Of a DNA stretch of 64,000 nucleotides, positions 1 through 7,764 are shown in pieces. Source of the DNA: Natronohydrobacter sp. (GTDB lineage Bacteria > Pseudomonadota > Alphaproteobacteria > Rhodobacterales > Rhodobacteraceae); contig JAUVXF010000009.1 in NCBI GenBank assembly GCA_030603695.1, positions 27,930 to 91,929 on the forward strand. Direction: 5' to 3'. A model generated the notes under the pieces. That model had not been told where the DNA came from and made no database searches. It was given only the letters and a program-made list of their open reading frames with translations. The position numbers were made by a program, and so were the translations under genes. Each line of letters opens with the position of its first letter. Position 1 is the first letter of the stretch.

Positions 1-1402
1 GGATCTGGCCGCGCGCCAGGTTGGTAGATTCGGCGGCGAAATCAGCATCCATGACCTGAGAGCGCGCAGCTTCTACGGAAGTAGAGATGTTTGTCAGGTT
101 GGAGATGGTCGAGTCCAGACGGTTGGAAACCGCACCCAGATCAGAACGCGCCTGGCTGACTTTCGACAGCGCCATGTCAATGATGTTGATCGCGCGCGCA
201 GAGCCTTCGGCTGTGGAGAGATTGATCTCTGAAAGGGCTTCAAGAGATGAGGAGGAGTTGGACGCCGAGAAAAATGCCTCATCCGTTGTGATGGCCGAGC
301 TGTGAACCGAGAAATTCTTGGTGGACGACAATGTAACCTGGCCCGTAACCGTTGCCACGGCTGCGGTATTGTCAATTGTGGTGGTGGAGGTGAAACCGGC
401 AGGTGCGGCGCTTCCATCTGCATTGCGCGCGGCAACATCAAGGGTCAGCGTGGCGCCAGCGCCATCATCCGAGGCGAAGTTCGAAATACGGATATTGGCA
501 CCGGTATTGTCTGTCAGCGTAATGCTGGCATTGGTATCGCCCATGCGCGCGGTAACGCCCGTTTCTGTTGTCTTGGCGTTGATCGCATCGCGCAAGCTGC
601 GCATGTCACTGGCGCTGGAGATAGAGACTTGGCCAATATCTGTGCCATTGATGCTGAAGGACAATTGCCCCGCGCCACTCAGCCCAGAGATGCTTGCTAC
701 GGATCGCGCATCGGCTGAAACCCCTGTTTCGGCTGTTTTTGCGTTGATAGATGAGGCCAGTTGCTGCGCCGTCATCCCTGCTGTTTGCGTAACCCGTTCA
801 GAACCGGCATGGCCAGAGATCACGATATTTGTGCCCGCAGCGATAGCGGAGGTTGCCGTATCCGCCACATTCACGGCGGTGCGCATTGTAAAGGCACCGA
901 CATCGGTGGCGCGGGTGCTTTCCACGCTGACGCTGACTGTCTGATTGGCATCCGCCCCGATCTGGAACTGCTTGTTGGAGAAGCTGCCATCCATCACTTT
1001 CATACCGTTGAAGGTGGTGGTTTCCGAAACCCGGTTGATCTCTGCGATCAACTGGCGGCTTTCGGCCACAATGCTGCCGCGGTCAGAGGATGTGTTGGTA
1101 TCGTTGGCCGATTGCACGGCCAGCTCGCGCAGGCGCTGCATCATGTTAGATACTTCGACATGGGCCGATTCCGTGGTGTCAATCAGGTTTTTGCCATCGG
1201 TGGCATTGCGCACGGCCTGATTGAGGCCCATAATCTGCGCAGTCATCTTTTCCCCAATCGCCATGCCTGCGGCATCATCCTTGGCAGCATTGATGCGCAG
1301 GCCGGTGGACAGACGGGTCATTGCAGTGTTCAACTGGTCGTTTACACGGGTCATATTGGCCTGAGCCGACAGAGCGCCGATATTGGTATTGATGCTGGTC
1401 AT
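1..1402 (-). CDS. fliC: Flagellin, C-terminus cut by window edge
   Basis: Structural subunit of the flagellar filament, exported by the flagellar type III system. The start ATG at 1402 follows an AAGGAG ribosome site and opens MTSINTNIGALSAQ, the classic flagellin N-terminus (D0/D1: NDQLNTAMTRLSTGLRINAAKDDAAG). About 467 codons are visible. The middle (residues about 180-390) is variable and Thr/Ala/Ser-rich, as expected for surface-exposed D2/D3. The visible end re-enters the conserved C-terminal D1 helix (SQARSDLGAVSNRLD, then DADFAAESTNLARGQI), so only the last few dozen residues are missing. It is divergent from motAB and preceded by a sigma-28-like promoter, the normal late-class arrangement. 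Confidence 0.96.
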   Translation of the reverse strand, partial: MTSINTNIGALSAQANMTRVNDQLNTAMTRLSTGLRINAAKDDAAGMAIGEKMTAQIMGLNQAVRNATDGKNLIDTTESAHVEVSNMMQRLRELAVQSANDTNTSSDRGSIVAESRQLIAEINRVSETTTFNGMKVMDGSFSNKQFQIGADANQTVSVSVESTRATDVGAFTMRTAVNVADTATSAIAAGTNIVISGHAGSERVTQTAGMTAQQLASSINAKTAETGVSADARSVASISGLSGAGQLSFSINGTDIGQVSISSASDMRSLRDAINAKTTETGVTARMGDTNASITLTDNTGANIRISNFASDDGAGATLTLDVAARNADGSAAPAGFTSTTTIDNTAAVATVTGQVTLSSTKNFSVHSSAITTDEAFFSASNSSSSLEALSEINLSTAEGSARAINIIDMALSKVSQARSDLGAVSNRLDSTISNLTNISTSVEAARSQVMDADFAAESTNLARGQI

Positions 1403-1449
1403 TTGAAAACTCCTTCTGGAAGACCTGCGCCTTGCAGCGCCTGACAATC

Positions 1450-1475
1450 AGAACGGCAGCCTCAGAAAAAGTTTA
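1450..1475 (-). promoter_or_regulatory. Sigma-28 (FliA)-type promoter of fliC
   Basis: On the minus strand TAAA (1472-1475), a 14-base spacer and GCCGTTCT (1450-1457) lie about 50 bases before the fliC start. The enteric FliA consensus is TAAA-N15-GCCGATAA, so the -35 is intact and the -10 keeps GCCG. The same GCCGTT core recurs before the NHLP/Sel1 unit and fliS. Confidence 0.6.
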
Positions 1476-1489
1476 GCACCCCATTTGAC

Positions 1490-1505
1490 TGGCATGTGTT
1501 TTGCA
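1490..1505 (+). promoter_or_regulatory. Sigma-54 promoter of motAB
   Basis: TGGCATG-TGTT-TTGCA matches the -24/-12 consensus TGGCAY-N5-TTGCW exactly, with GG and GC ten bases apart. It lies 38 bases before the motA start at 1543. The predicted start of transcription is near 1516. Confidence 0.8.
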
Positions 1506-1542
1506 CTCTGGAGGGTGTCATGGCACCATTGTAGAGGGCAAA

Positions 1543-2307
1543 ATGGATCTTGCGACCATAATCGGATATGTCGGCGCGATTGGAATGGTTGTCGGTGCGA
1601 TGATCGTGGCCGGGGGGGTGGGGCCATTTCTGGATATCCCGTCTATCCTGATCGTGTTCGGGGGCACGGCCTTTGCCGCGCTATCGACAACGTCCCTTGC
1701 GGTATTCATGGGCAGCTTCAAGGCTATCAAGCTGATATTGAAGCCATCTCCATTAAAAACGGACGAACTGGTTCCGCGCATGGTGGAATTGGCAGCATTG
1801 GCCCGCAAGGACGGGATGATGGCGCTGGAAGGCCAGGACGTGCCCGACAAGTTTCTGGAGCGCGGCCTGCAAATGCTGGTCGATGGGGCTGATGAAGGCA
1901 GGCTGGTCAAGCAGCTTAAACAAGATCTGAAAGCAATGAAGGCCCGACATTACGCCGCACAACGTGTGATCAAGGCGTGGGTCGATATTGGCCCGGCTTT
2001 TGGAATGATCGGCACCCTGATCGGCCTGGTGTTGATGCTCAAGAACATGACAGATGTCAGCTCTATCGGGCCAGCAATGGCGATTGCGTTGCTAACCACA
2101 TTGTATGGGGCTTTTCTGGCCAATGTGTTGTTTGGCCCCGCCCTGACAAAGCTGGAACAGCGCAGCGAGGCCGAGGTGGCCTATCGTTTGCTGGTCATCG
2201 AGGGGTTGCGCGGCATTGTGCGCGGCGAAAGCCCGCGCAGCGTGGAAGACCAGCTTGCAGCCGCGCTTGATCCGGTTGCGCTGGAAAAGCTGCGCGCCGC
2301 AGCATAG
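1543..2307 (+). CDS. motA: Flagellar stator protein MotA (PomA-like)
   Basis: Four-helix stator subunit that couples ion flow to rotation with MotB. The 254-aa product has membrane segments at about 3-25, 29-52, 148-167 and 176-198 and a large cytoplasmic loop between helices 2 and 3. The opening MDLATIIGYVG and SILIVFGG resemble PomA of sodium-driven Vibrio motors, and it is shorter than enteric MotA (295 aa). The TM3 motif PAFGMIGTLIG is the MotA/TolQ/ExbB signature. ATG 1543 is chosen because GAGGG lies just upstream and the PomA N-terminus begins there. It is followed after 17 bases by motB and driven by a sigma-54 site at 1490. Confidence 0.95.
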   Translation: MDLATIIGYVGAIGMVVGAMIVAGGVGPFLDIPSILIVFGGTAFAALSTTSLAVFMGSFKAIKLILKPSPLKTDELVPRMVELAALARKDGMMALEGQDVPDKFLERGLQMLVDGADEGRLVKQLKQDLKAMKARHYAAQRVIKAWVDIGPAFGMIGTLIGLVLMLKNMTDVSSIGPAMAIALLTTLYGAFLANVLFGPALTKLEQRSEAEVAYRLLVIEGLRGIVRGESPRSVEDQLAAALDPVALEKLRAAA

Positions 2308-2324
2308 GCCGGAAAGGGTAACGC

Positions 2325-3470
2325 ATGGCCACCAAGCCCAAGCCGCGCAAAACTGTTCCCGCCTTCGTGGAAGATGATGAGGAAGAGCCGGAATGCCCAC
2401 GCTGCCCCCCCGTGGGGGTTCCCGCATGGATGGCAACCTTTGCGGATATGGCAACGCTGTTGATGGCGTTTTTTGTGCTCATCATAGCATTCGCGAATTT
2501 TGATGAGGTGTCATTCAAAAAGATGACGGGCGCCCTGCGCGAGCATTTCGGGACGAAAATTCTGGATATCTTGCCGCATCCGCAAAGCTCTACCATGGTG
2601 AAAATGGAATTTCGCCCTGCTACAAACCCGCCGTCACCTGCGGATTCGCCCGATCCGCAACAAAATGCCGGGCCAGAGGCGGAATTGCTGGAGCAGCTGA
2701 CCGAAATTCTGGCCGAAGCCATGGCGCAAGGTGAAATGACCTTGTCCAACTCTGATGGGTTGGTTTCCTTGCGCCTGCCTGATGGCGCAGGCGTGGCCGC
2801 GATGGCAGAGGCGCTGTCGCAGGCACTGGAGAATTTTGCAGCAGTCGCACCGGCCGAAGAAACCGCCCCCGCAGAGTCTGCGACCGATACATCCTTGCAA
2901 GGCGAGCCTTCACAAGCCGAGATGGAAGAAATTGCTGAGATGGTGGAAAATGATATGGCTGCCGATTTGGCCCCGGCCGATGGGCCAGGCCGCGAGGCCC
3001 TGACGCGCGCTGCCATCGCGGATGCGCGCCTGGGTGTGGCGCTGCGAGAGATTGTGGCCGAAGGGTTGGTGGATGTGCAGCAGCGCGAGGATAAGGTCAT
3101 CGTGACGGTGGGGGCGGGCGGTGCGTTTCGTTCTGGCTCTGCCGATCTGACATCAGAGGCTATGGAGATCATGGCGCGCATTGCCCAGACCGGGGTTGGC
3201 AGCGATGCGCAAATCACGGTCACTGGCCATACGGATTCCGTGCCTCTGACAGGGGGGCCATTCACCGATAACTGGGGTTTGGCGGCTGCGCGGGCGTCTT
3301 CGGTGGTGCGTGAATTGGGGGCCAGCGGGTTGGTTGATCCCGCCAATCTGTCTGCGGTCAGCCGCGGCGAAGCCGAACCTGTTGCCCCGAATGAGACCGA
3401 AGAGGGGCGCGCGGCCAACCGGCGGATCGAGATTGTATTCGAATATGGCAGACGTGACGAAGGCCGCTAA
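2325..3470 (+). CDS. motB: Flagellar stator protein MotB (PomB-like)
   Basis: Peptidoglycan-anchored stator partner of MotA. A short acidic cytoplasmic N-terminus leads to one membrane helix (about 36-58) with the motif ATFADMATLLMAFFVL; Asp41 is the ion-binding aspartate. The ATFADM.TLLM.FFVL pattern resembles PomB. A long acidic, Ala/Glu/Pro-rich linker (about 95-215) precedes the OmpA-like peptidoglycan-binding domain (about 240-375; TGHTDSVP and NRRIEIV). The linker is longer than in enteric MotB (381 aa against about 308). Co-transcribed with motA. Which ion it uses cannot be settled from sequence alone. Confidence 0.95.
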   Translation: MATKPKPRKTVPAFVEDDEEEPECPRCPPVGVPAWMATFADMATLLMAFFVLIIAFANFDEVSFKKMTGALREHFGTKILDILPHPQSSTMVKMEFRPATNPPSPADSPDPQQNAGPEAELLEQLTEILAEAMAQGEMTLSNSDGLVSLRLPDGAGVAAMAEALSQALENFAAVAPAEETAPAESATDTSLQGEPSQAEMEEIAEMVENDMAADLAPADGPGREALTRAAIADARLGVALREIVAEGLVDVQQREDKVIVTVGAGGAFRSGSADLTSEAMEIMARIAQTGVGSDAQITVTGHTDSVPLTGGPFTDNWGLAAARASSVVRELGASGLVDPANLSAVSRGEAEPVAPNETEEGRAANRRIEIVFEYGRRDEGR

Positions 3471-3514
3471 CATTTGGCGCGCTTGCGTCGTTACATGCCC
3501 TGAAGGAGGCTGCC

Positions 3515-5146
3515 ATGACATCTGATATCCTGAGCAGTTTGAACAAAGGGGGATCCGGGCTGAACCTGCGCGAATTGTCGCGCACTTTGGCAACGGCGGA
3601 AACCGCACCGCAAATCACCCGGCTACAGCGCGGGCAAGAGGTGGACAATCTGCGCCTGTCCGGCCTGGCGCAAGTGCGCGCGCAGCTTGATGCGCTGGGC
3701 GGCGCCTTGGTGCGCGCGGCCGGCAACCCGGTGTTAACGGTTGAGACAAGCACCCCCGCACTTGCACCGCGCGTGACAGATAGCAGCGCTTTGACCACCA
3801 GCAGCGCGTTGATTGATGTGGCCAATCTGGCGCGGCCCCAAGTTTTGGAATTCACCGGGTTCTCAAGCAGGATGCAAAGCTTTGCCGCGGGCCAGATCAC
3901 GGTTGATTTCGGCGCTTGGGCAACGAATGATTTCACCGCCAATACCAGCCGCGCCCCGATTTCGCTGAATATCGTTGCAGGGACCACGTTGCAGGATCTT
4001 GCCGATAGGCTGAATGGTTTGCCGGGCGTGACTGCCCAGATTCTGGATAAGGGCGATGGGACATTCTCGCTTGGTCTGCTGTCGGAAACCGGGGCGCGAA
4101 ATGCCTTGCGGCTGACGGCGCAAGATACAGGTGGTGGCGGTGATTCCCTGACAGTGTTTGACACCACGGCCACAAACACCGCACGGCAGGTTCAGGGGGC
4201 AGATGATGCCCGGCTGTGGGTCAATGGGATCGCACTTACCCGCGAAAGCAACACTCTGACAGATGTGCTGCCGGGGGTAGAGGTTTCGCTTCTGTCCGTA
4301 ACAACGGGCACCTTGAAGGTGGATCGTAGTGAAACCGCGGCCCGCCAGAATGTGCAAGCACTGATCGGCGGGCTTAATGATACATTGGCGTTGCTGCGTG
4401 ATCTGACACGCGCAGGCGTGGGCGGCACCGGGGCGGGTGAGTTGGCCAGCGACCGCAATCTGCAAGCGCTGGAAGCCGGTTTGCGCCGCCTGATATCAGA
4501 GCCGCTGCGCGGCTTTGCAGAGCGTCCGATTTCGCTTGCGGATCTGGGTATGGCGACAGAACGCAATGGCAGCCTGCGCTTTGATCCCCCAGCCTTTGAT
4601 CGCAGTTTTGCCGCGCGCGCCAGTGATTTCGACGCGCTTTTTTCCAACAAGCTGCAAGCGCTTTCTGGCCGTGCCACAGTTGCGGGAACTCCGTCTCAGG
4701 CCCTGGCCGGGGGCGATTATTCATTCCGCGTTAACGGGGCCGGGGTGGCAACACTGGACGGATTTCGCATGTCTTCTTTCACGTTGGAAGATGGGCGCGT
4801 TCGCCACACGGCTCTAGATGGGCCATTACGCGGTGTCTCGGTAACTGCCCCTGCGGATCTAACCAGTGATACACTCCAATTTGGGCGCAGCTTTGCGGAA
4901 TCTCTTGCCATTCTGCTGGATAACGCGGTGTCCAGTAACGGGCTTATCGGGCGGCGCGAAACCGAGATTGATCGTCAGAACAGCCAGCGGAGCGAGCGGA
5001 TCGAGATGCTTGAAAGCCGCGCGGCCCTGATTGAAAAGCGCTATCTATCGCGCTTTGCCGCGATGGAGCAGGTTGTCTCGCAGATGAACTCTACCTCTAG
5101 CTACTTAAGCAATCTTGTCGATATGTGGTCGCGGCCACAGCGTTAG
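3515..5146 (+). CDS. fliD: Flagellar cap protein FliD (HAP2)
   Basis: Filament cap that folds flagellin at the growing tip. The 543-aa protein has the FliD_N region (about 20-115; leucine-rich helix then DSSALTTSSALIDVANLARPQ) and a C-terminal FliD_C region with a heptad-rich helix (ETEIDRQNSQRSERIEMLE) ending in MNSTSSYLSNLVDMW, typical of FliD C-termini. The start follows GAAGGAGG. It lies 44 bases after motB; I see no separate promoter in that gap, so it probably shares the motAB transcript. Confidence 0.92.
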   Translation: MTSDILSSLNKGGSGLNLRELSRTLATAETAPQITRLQRGQEVDNLRLSGLAQVRAQLDALGGALVRAAGNPVLTVETSTPALAPRVTDSSALTTSSALIDVANLARPQVLEFTGFSSRMQSFAAGQITVDFGAWATNDFTANTSRAPISLNIVAGTTLQDLADRLNGLPGVTAQILDKGDGTFSLGLLSETGARNALRLTAQDTGGGGDSLTVFDTTATNTARQVQGADDARLWVNGIALTRESNTLTDVLPGVEVSLLSVTTGTLKVDRSETAARQNVQALIGGLNDTLALLRDLTRAGVGGTGAGELASDRNLQALEAGLRRLISEPLRGFAERPISLADLGMATERNGSLRFDPPAFDRSFAARASDFDALFSNKLQALSGRATVAGTPSQALAGGDYSFRVNGAGVATLDGFRMSSFTLEDGRVRHTALDGPLRGVSVTAPADLTSDTLQFGRSFAESLAILLDNAVSSNGLIGRRETEIDRQNSQRSERIEMLESRAALIEKRYLSRFAAMEQVVSQMNSTSSYLSNLVDMWSRPQR

Positions 5147-5408
5147 GCCCAGCTGTGAAACCATGCCGATTATGAAAGCCCCAAGCCGTATCGCAAGGCA
5201 GGGTTCTTCCCATTTTGGGACTGCGGCAAAGAGGTTGGGCCGGGGTGCACCAAGTCCGCATGTGCCGCAAAGGCTCTGGCAGCTACTTTGGGCGTGATGG
5301 TTGTGGCCAGTGCTTCCACGCGTGCCTATCTCGCATCACGTCGCCTTTCGGGATGTGTCGCATGCCAGATCGGGCGCAAGCATGACCATGACGCAAGCTG
5401 AAATAGCT

Positions 5409-6515
5409 TCAGCGCGTCAGGCCGTATTTGCGCATTTTCTCTATCAAAGTCGTGCGACGCAGGCCAAGCGCATCGGCGGTGCGGCTAATGCAATTCTGCT
5501 GCGCTTCCATGGCAGCTGTGATCATCACCACCTCTATGTCGCGCAAATACATGCGCAAATCTATGCGGCCTGCGCCTTGGGCAAAAACCTCTGAAAACCG
5601 GGCAGGGGTATCATGCGCGGGGTCTTGCGGCAGTGGGGCATCTGGCCAAACTGTCTGTTGGGCTTTGGGCATGGCGAAGTGCAACAGGTTTTCTGCCACT
5701 TCGCGCGCGCCCACTTTCCTGCCCGGAAACAGTAAGCAGGCGCGCTGCACCAGGGTGCGCAATTCGCGCACATTGCCCGGCCAGGGATGCGCGGCCAAGG
5801 CGCGCAGCGCCGCGGCATCGAAAACAGGCTGTGCCTGTGCAAGCTGGCCTTGCAGTTCCATTCCGATCAAATGCTCCAGCAAGAGTGGAAGATCACCCAT
5901 CCTTTCGGACAGGGCAGGAACGCGCAGCGGGAAAACCGAAAGCCGGAAATAAAGATCCTCGCGGAACGTGCCAGCCGCAACCATGGCAGCAAGATCACGA
6001 TGCGTGGCCGCCACCAGCCGAAAATCCAGCTGCACCGGGGATTTGCTGCCCAAGCGGCGCAGGCTGCGCGTTTCCAGAACCCGCAGCAATTTGGCCTGCA
6101 AGGCAAGTGGCAGATCGCCAATCTCGTCCAGAAACAGCGTTCCGCCTTGCGCCTGTTCAATCAGCCCTTCGCGGGCCTTGTCGGCACCGGTATAGGCACC
6201 ACGCTCTGTGCCAAAAAACTCTCCCTCCAGCAGGTCTGCCGGGATTGCCGCGCAATTGACCGCCACCATCGCGCCTTGGCGCCCTGACAGGCTGTGCAAG
6301 GCCTGCGCCACCAATTCCTTGCCCGCGCCGCTTGGCCCGCAGACCAGCACCGGGGCGGCAGACGGGGCAAGCAAGGCAATCATCTGCCGCATGGCGTGCA
6401 TGACCGGCGCCTGTCCGGGGATCAGATGTTCTGCCCGGCGCAGCAACCAGGCCGGGTCTGGCTTGGGCATATCACGTTCGGGCGTCAGGGGGTGGGGGAT
6501 AAAATGCGCAACCAT
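5409..6515 (-). CDS. Sigma-54-dependent flagellar activator (FleQ-like), no receiver domain
   Basis: Enhancer-binding AAA+ protein, 368 aa, that would open sigma-54 promoters. Visible: Walker A GPSGAGKE (60-67), the sigma-54 contact loop GAYTGA (106-111; usually GAFTGA), Walker B LFLDEIGD (127-134), arginine-finger region FREDLYFRL (184-192), HPWPGNVREL, and a C-terminal Fis-type helix-turn-helix (about 341-363, ISRTADALGLRRTTLIEK). The N-terminus before the AAA+ core is only about 30 residues, so there is no receiver or FleQ domain. ATG 6515 is chosen over 6524 because AAGGA lies 8 bases before it. It is flanked by flagellar genes, and six sigma-54 sites lie in the window; it is the natural activator. 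FleQ or FlbD homologue are alternative labels. Confidence 0.9.
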   Translation of the reverse strand: MVAHFIPHPLTPERDMPKPDPAWLLRRAEHLIPGQAPVMHAMRQMIALLAPSAAPVLVCGPSGAGKELVAQALHSLSGRQGAMVAVNCAAIPADLLEGEFFGTERGAYTGADKAREGLIEQAQGGTLFLDEIGDLPLALQAKLLRVLETRSLRRLGSKSPVQLDFRLVAATHRDLAAMVAAGTFREDLYFRLSVFPLRVPALSERMGDLPLLLEHLIGMELQGQLAQAQPVFDAAALRALAAHPWPGNVRELRTLVQRACLLFPGRKVGAREVAENLLHFAMPKAQQTVWPDAPLPQDPAHDTPARFSEVFAQGAGRIDLRMYLRDIEVVMITAAMEAQQNCISRTADALGLRRTTLIEKMRKYGLTR

Positions 6516-6651
6516 GAAACACATCCTTCAAAACACACTGTCAGTTTTGTGAATTTCCCTGTTCACAACAAGGTGACTGACGGATGAGCGACTGTGCTAT
6601 CGGCCAGAACTTGCCCAAAAGTCTGAAAATCACAAACTTTCGTATGGGGGC

Positions 6652-6678
6652 TAAACCTGCGCTCCGAAATGCCGTTTC
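6652..6678 (+). promoter_or_regulatory. Sigma-28-type promoter of the NHLP/Sel1 unit
   Basis: TAAA (6652-6655), 15-base spacer, GCCGTTTC (6671-6678). It matches the spacing of FliA promoters and shares the GCCGTT core with the fliC and fliS sites. It overlaps the upstream in-frame ATG at 6669, which therefore cannot be the start codon and points to ATG 6714. Confidence 0.55.
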
Positions 6679-6713
6679 TTCATTCAGATAGAAACGCCCC
6701 CGACGGAATTTTC

Positions 6714-7118
6714 ATGTCGCATCAGACCAATCTTGCGCTTGTGCCTGTGGCACAGACTTTGCCAGCCCGGTTTATTCCGCCCAAACCGGGGCGGTCAGAC
6801 CCGCTGCGCGACCCTTATGCGCTGGCAGACAAGGCAACGCGGCTGAATACCAGCGCCGAAGTGGAACGATACCTGCCCGATATTCTGGGCAGGGCACTAG
6901 CGCGATGTTGGATTGATCCAGAGTTTCGCGCCCGTTTCTGTGCCGATGCGCGCGCCACTCTCGCCGCCCATCGGATAGAACTTCCTGCCTCTATTGGGGT
7001 GGATGTGGTGACGGAGGGGCAAACACGCCCCATGGTTGTCGTGTCAGAACGGCTGCCCCGCAGCACGCAATCGCGCCGGCTGCTATATTTGCAACTGGTT
7101 ATGGTTGCGGGAAAATGA
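6714..7118 (+). CDS. NHLP-like (nitrile hydratase leader peptide-like) domain protein
   Basis: 134-aa protein with no signal peptide. Residues about 54-115 (ILGRALARCWIDPEFRARF, then ADARATLAAHRIELPASIGV and VVTEGQTRPMVVVSE) follow the nitrile hydratase alpha/NHLP pattern: a W.DP.FRARL helix, an A..ALAE.GI.LP turn and a V.VVE.......VVP strand. NHLP leaders normally precede RiPP core peptides, but no YcaO, LanM or other maturase is nearby and the tail (about 115-134, basic then hydrophobic) is not a typical core. The start at 6714 is preferred because an earlier ATG (6669) lies inside the promoter. It overlaps the Sel1 gene by 4 bases and sits in a flagellar locus, so a motility role is inferred. 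The function is unknown. Confidence 0.75.
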   Translation: MSHQTNLALVPVAQTLPARFIPPKPGRSDPLRDPYALADKATRLNTSAEVERYLPDILGRALARCWIDPEFRARFCADARATLAAHRIELPASIGVDVVTEGQTRPMVVVSERLPRSTQSRRLLYLQLVMVAGK

Positions 7119-7756
7119 GGGCGCTTTGGGTTGGTGTTGCGCTGCTTGCAGTTTGCGCCGCCCATGCAGACCCTTTGGATACAGCGCTGGAAGATGTCGC
7201 ACAGGGGCGTCATGCCGCTGCTGCAGTCACGTTTCATGCCTTGGCCGATGCGGGGGATTCAATCGCCGCCCATAATCTTGCCGTGCTCTTTGCCTTGGGC
7301 AAAGGCGTGCCACAAAGCCACGCAGAGGCAAGTTATTGGGCACTAATCGCCTTTTTGGCAGGGTTGGAACGGGCTGCAACTTTGTCTGACGCTTTGTTGG
7401 CGGAATTGTCAGAGATGGAACGCAGCATATTGGCCGCCCGGTTGGAAGCGCGGCTAATCCCACAGGCAGAGGCCGGCGAGGGCGAGGCGATGCTGGCGCT
7501 GGCCGTGGTTTTGGCACTATTGCGCCCAGTGCCCGATATTTTGGCGGCCCATGCGTGGCAAAGCATCGCTGCTGCCATTGATACACCCGGTGCCGCATAT
7601 GCGCGTGACCAGACGCGCCGAATGCTTCCCGCAGATGCGCGACCCATCGCCGAGGCACAGGCCAAGGCCGCCTTTGTCGCATGGTGTGCCGGGCGCCCAG
7701 AGGATGCGCCCGCGCCGTGCATGCTTGTCACGGCGCTTGGCCCCACTGCGCCGTAA
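7115..7756 (+). CDS. Secreted Sel1-repeat protein, MotX-like candidate
   Basis: 213 aa with a signal peptide (about 1-19, cleavage near AHA-DP) and Sel1/TPR-like helical repeats (ALADAGDSIAAHNLAVLFALGKGV at about 40-65; AEAGEGEAMLALAVVLALL at about 118-136). Start ATG overlaps the stop of the NHLP gene by 4 bases, so the two are translationally coupled. Size, periplasmic location, Sel1 architecture and a sigma-28-type promoter parallel Vibrio MotX (about 211 aa), which builds the T ring that anchors PomAB stators; the stators here are PomAB-like. That link is inference: Sel1 proteins are functionally diverse and sequence likeness to MotX is weak. Confidence 0.75.
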   Translation: MRALWVGVALLAVCAAHADPLDTALEDVAQGRHAAAAVTFHALADAGDSIAAHNLAVLFALGKGVPQSHAEASYWALIAFLAGLERAATLSDALLAELSEMERSILAARLEARLIPQAEAGEGEAMLALAVVLALLRPVPDILAAHAWQSIAAAIDTPGAAYARDQTRRMLPADARPIAEAQAKAAFVAWCAGRPEDAPAPCMLVTALGPTAP

Positions 7757-7764
7757 CTGCAATA

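Noticed and set aside
2195..3418. A 407-codon open frame antisense to motB
   Set aside because: It is Ser/Arg/Pro-rich without any domain and mirrors the codon bias of the genuine motB; such shadows are common in GC-rich DNA.
3471..3514. Sigma-54 site before fliD (TGGCGCGCTTGC)
   Set aside because: The distance between GG and GC is too short, so it cannot be a -24/-12 pair.
5397..5413. Hairpin GCTGAA-ATAGC-TTCAGC at the end of the activator gene
   Set aside because: Six-base arms, overlap with the stop codon, and no T run; too weak to call a terminator.
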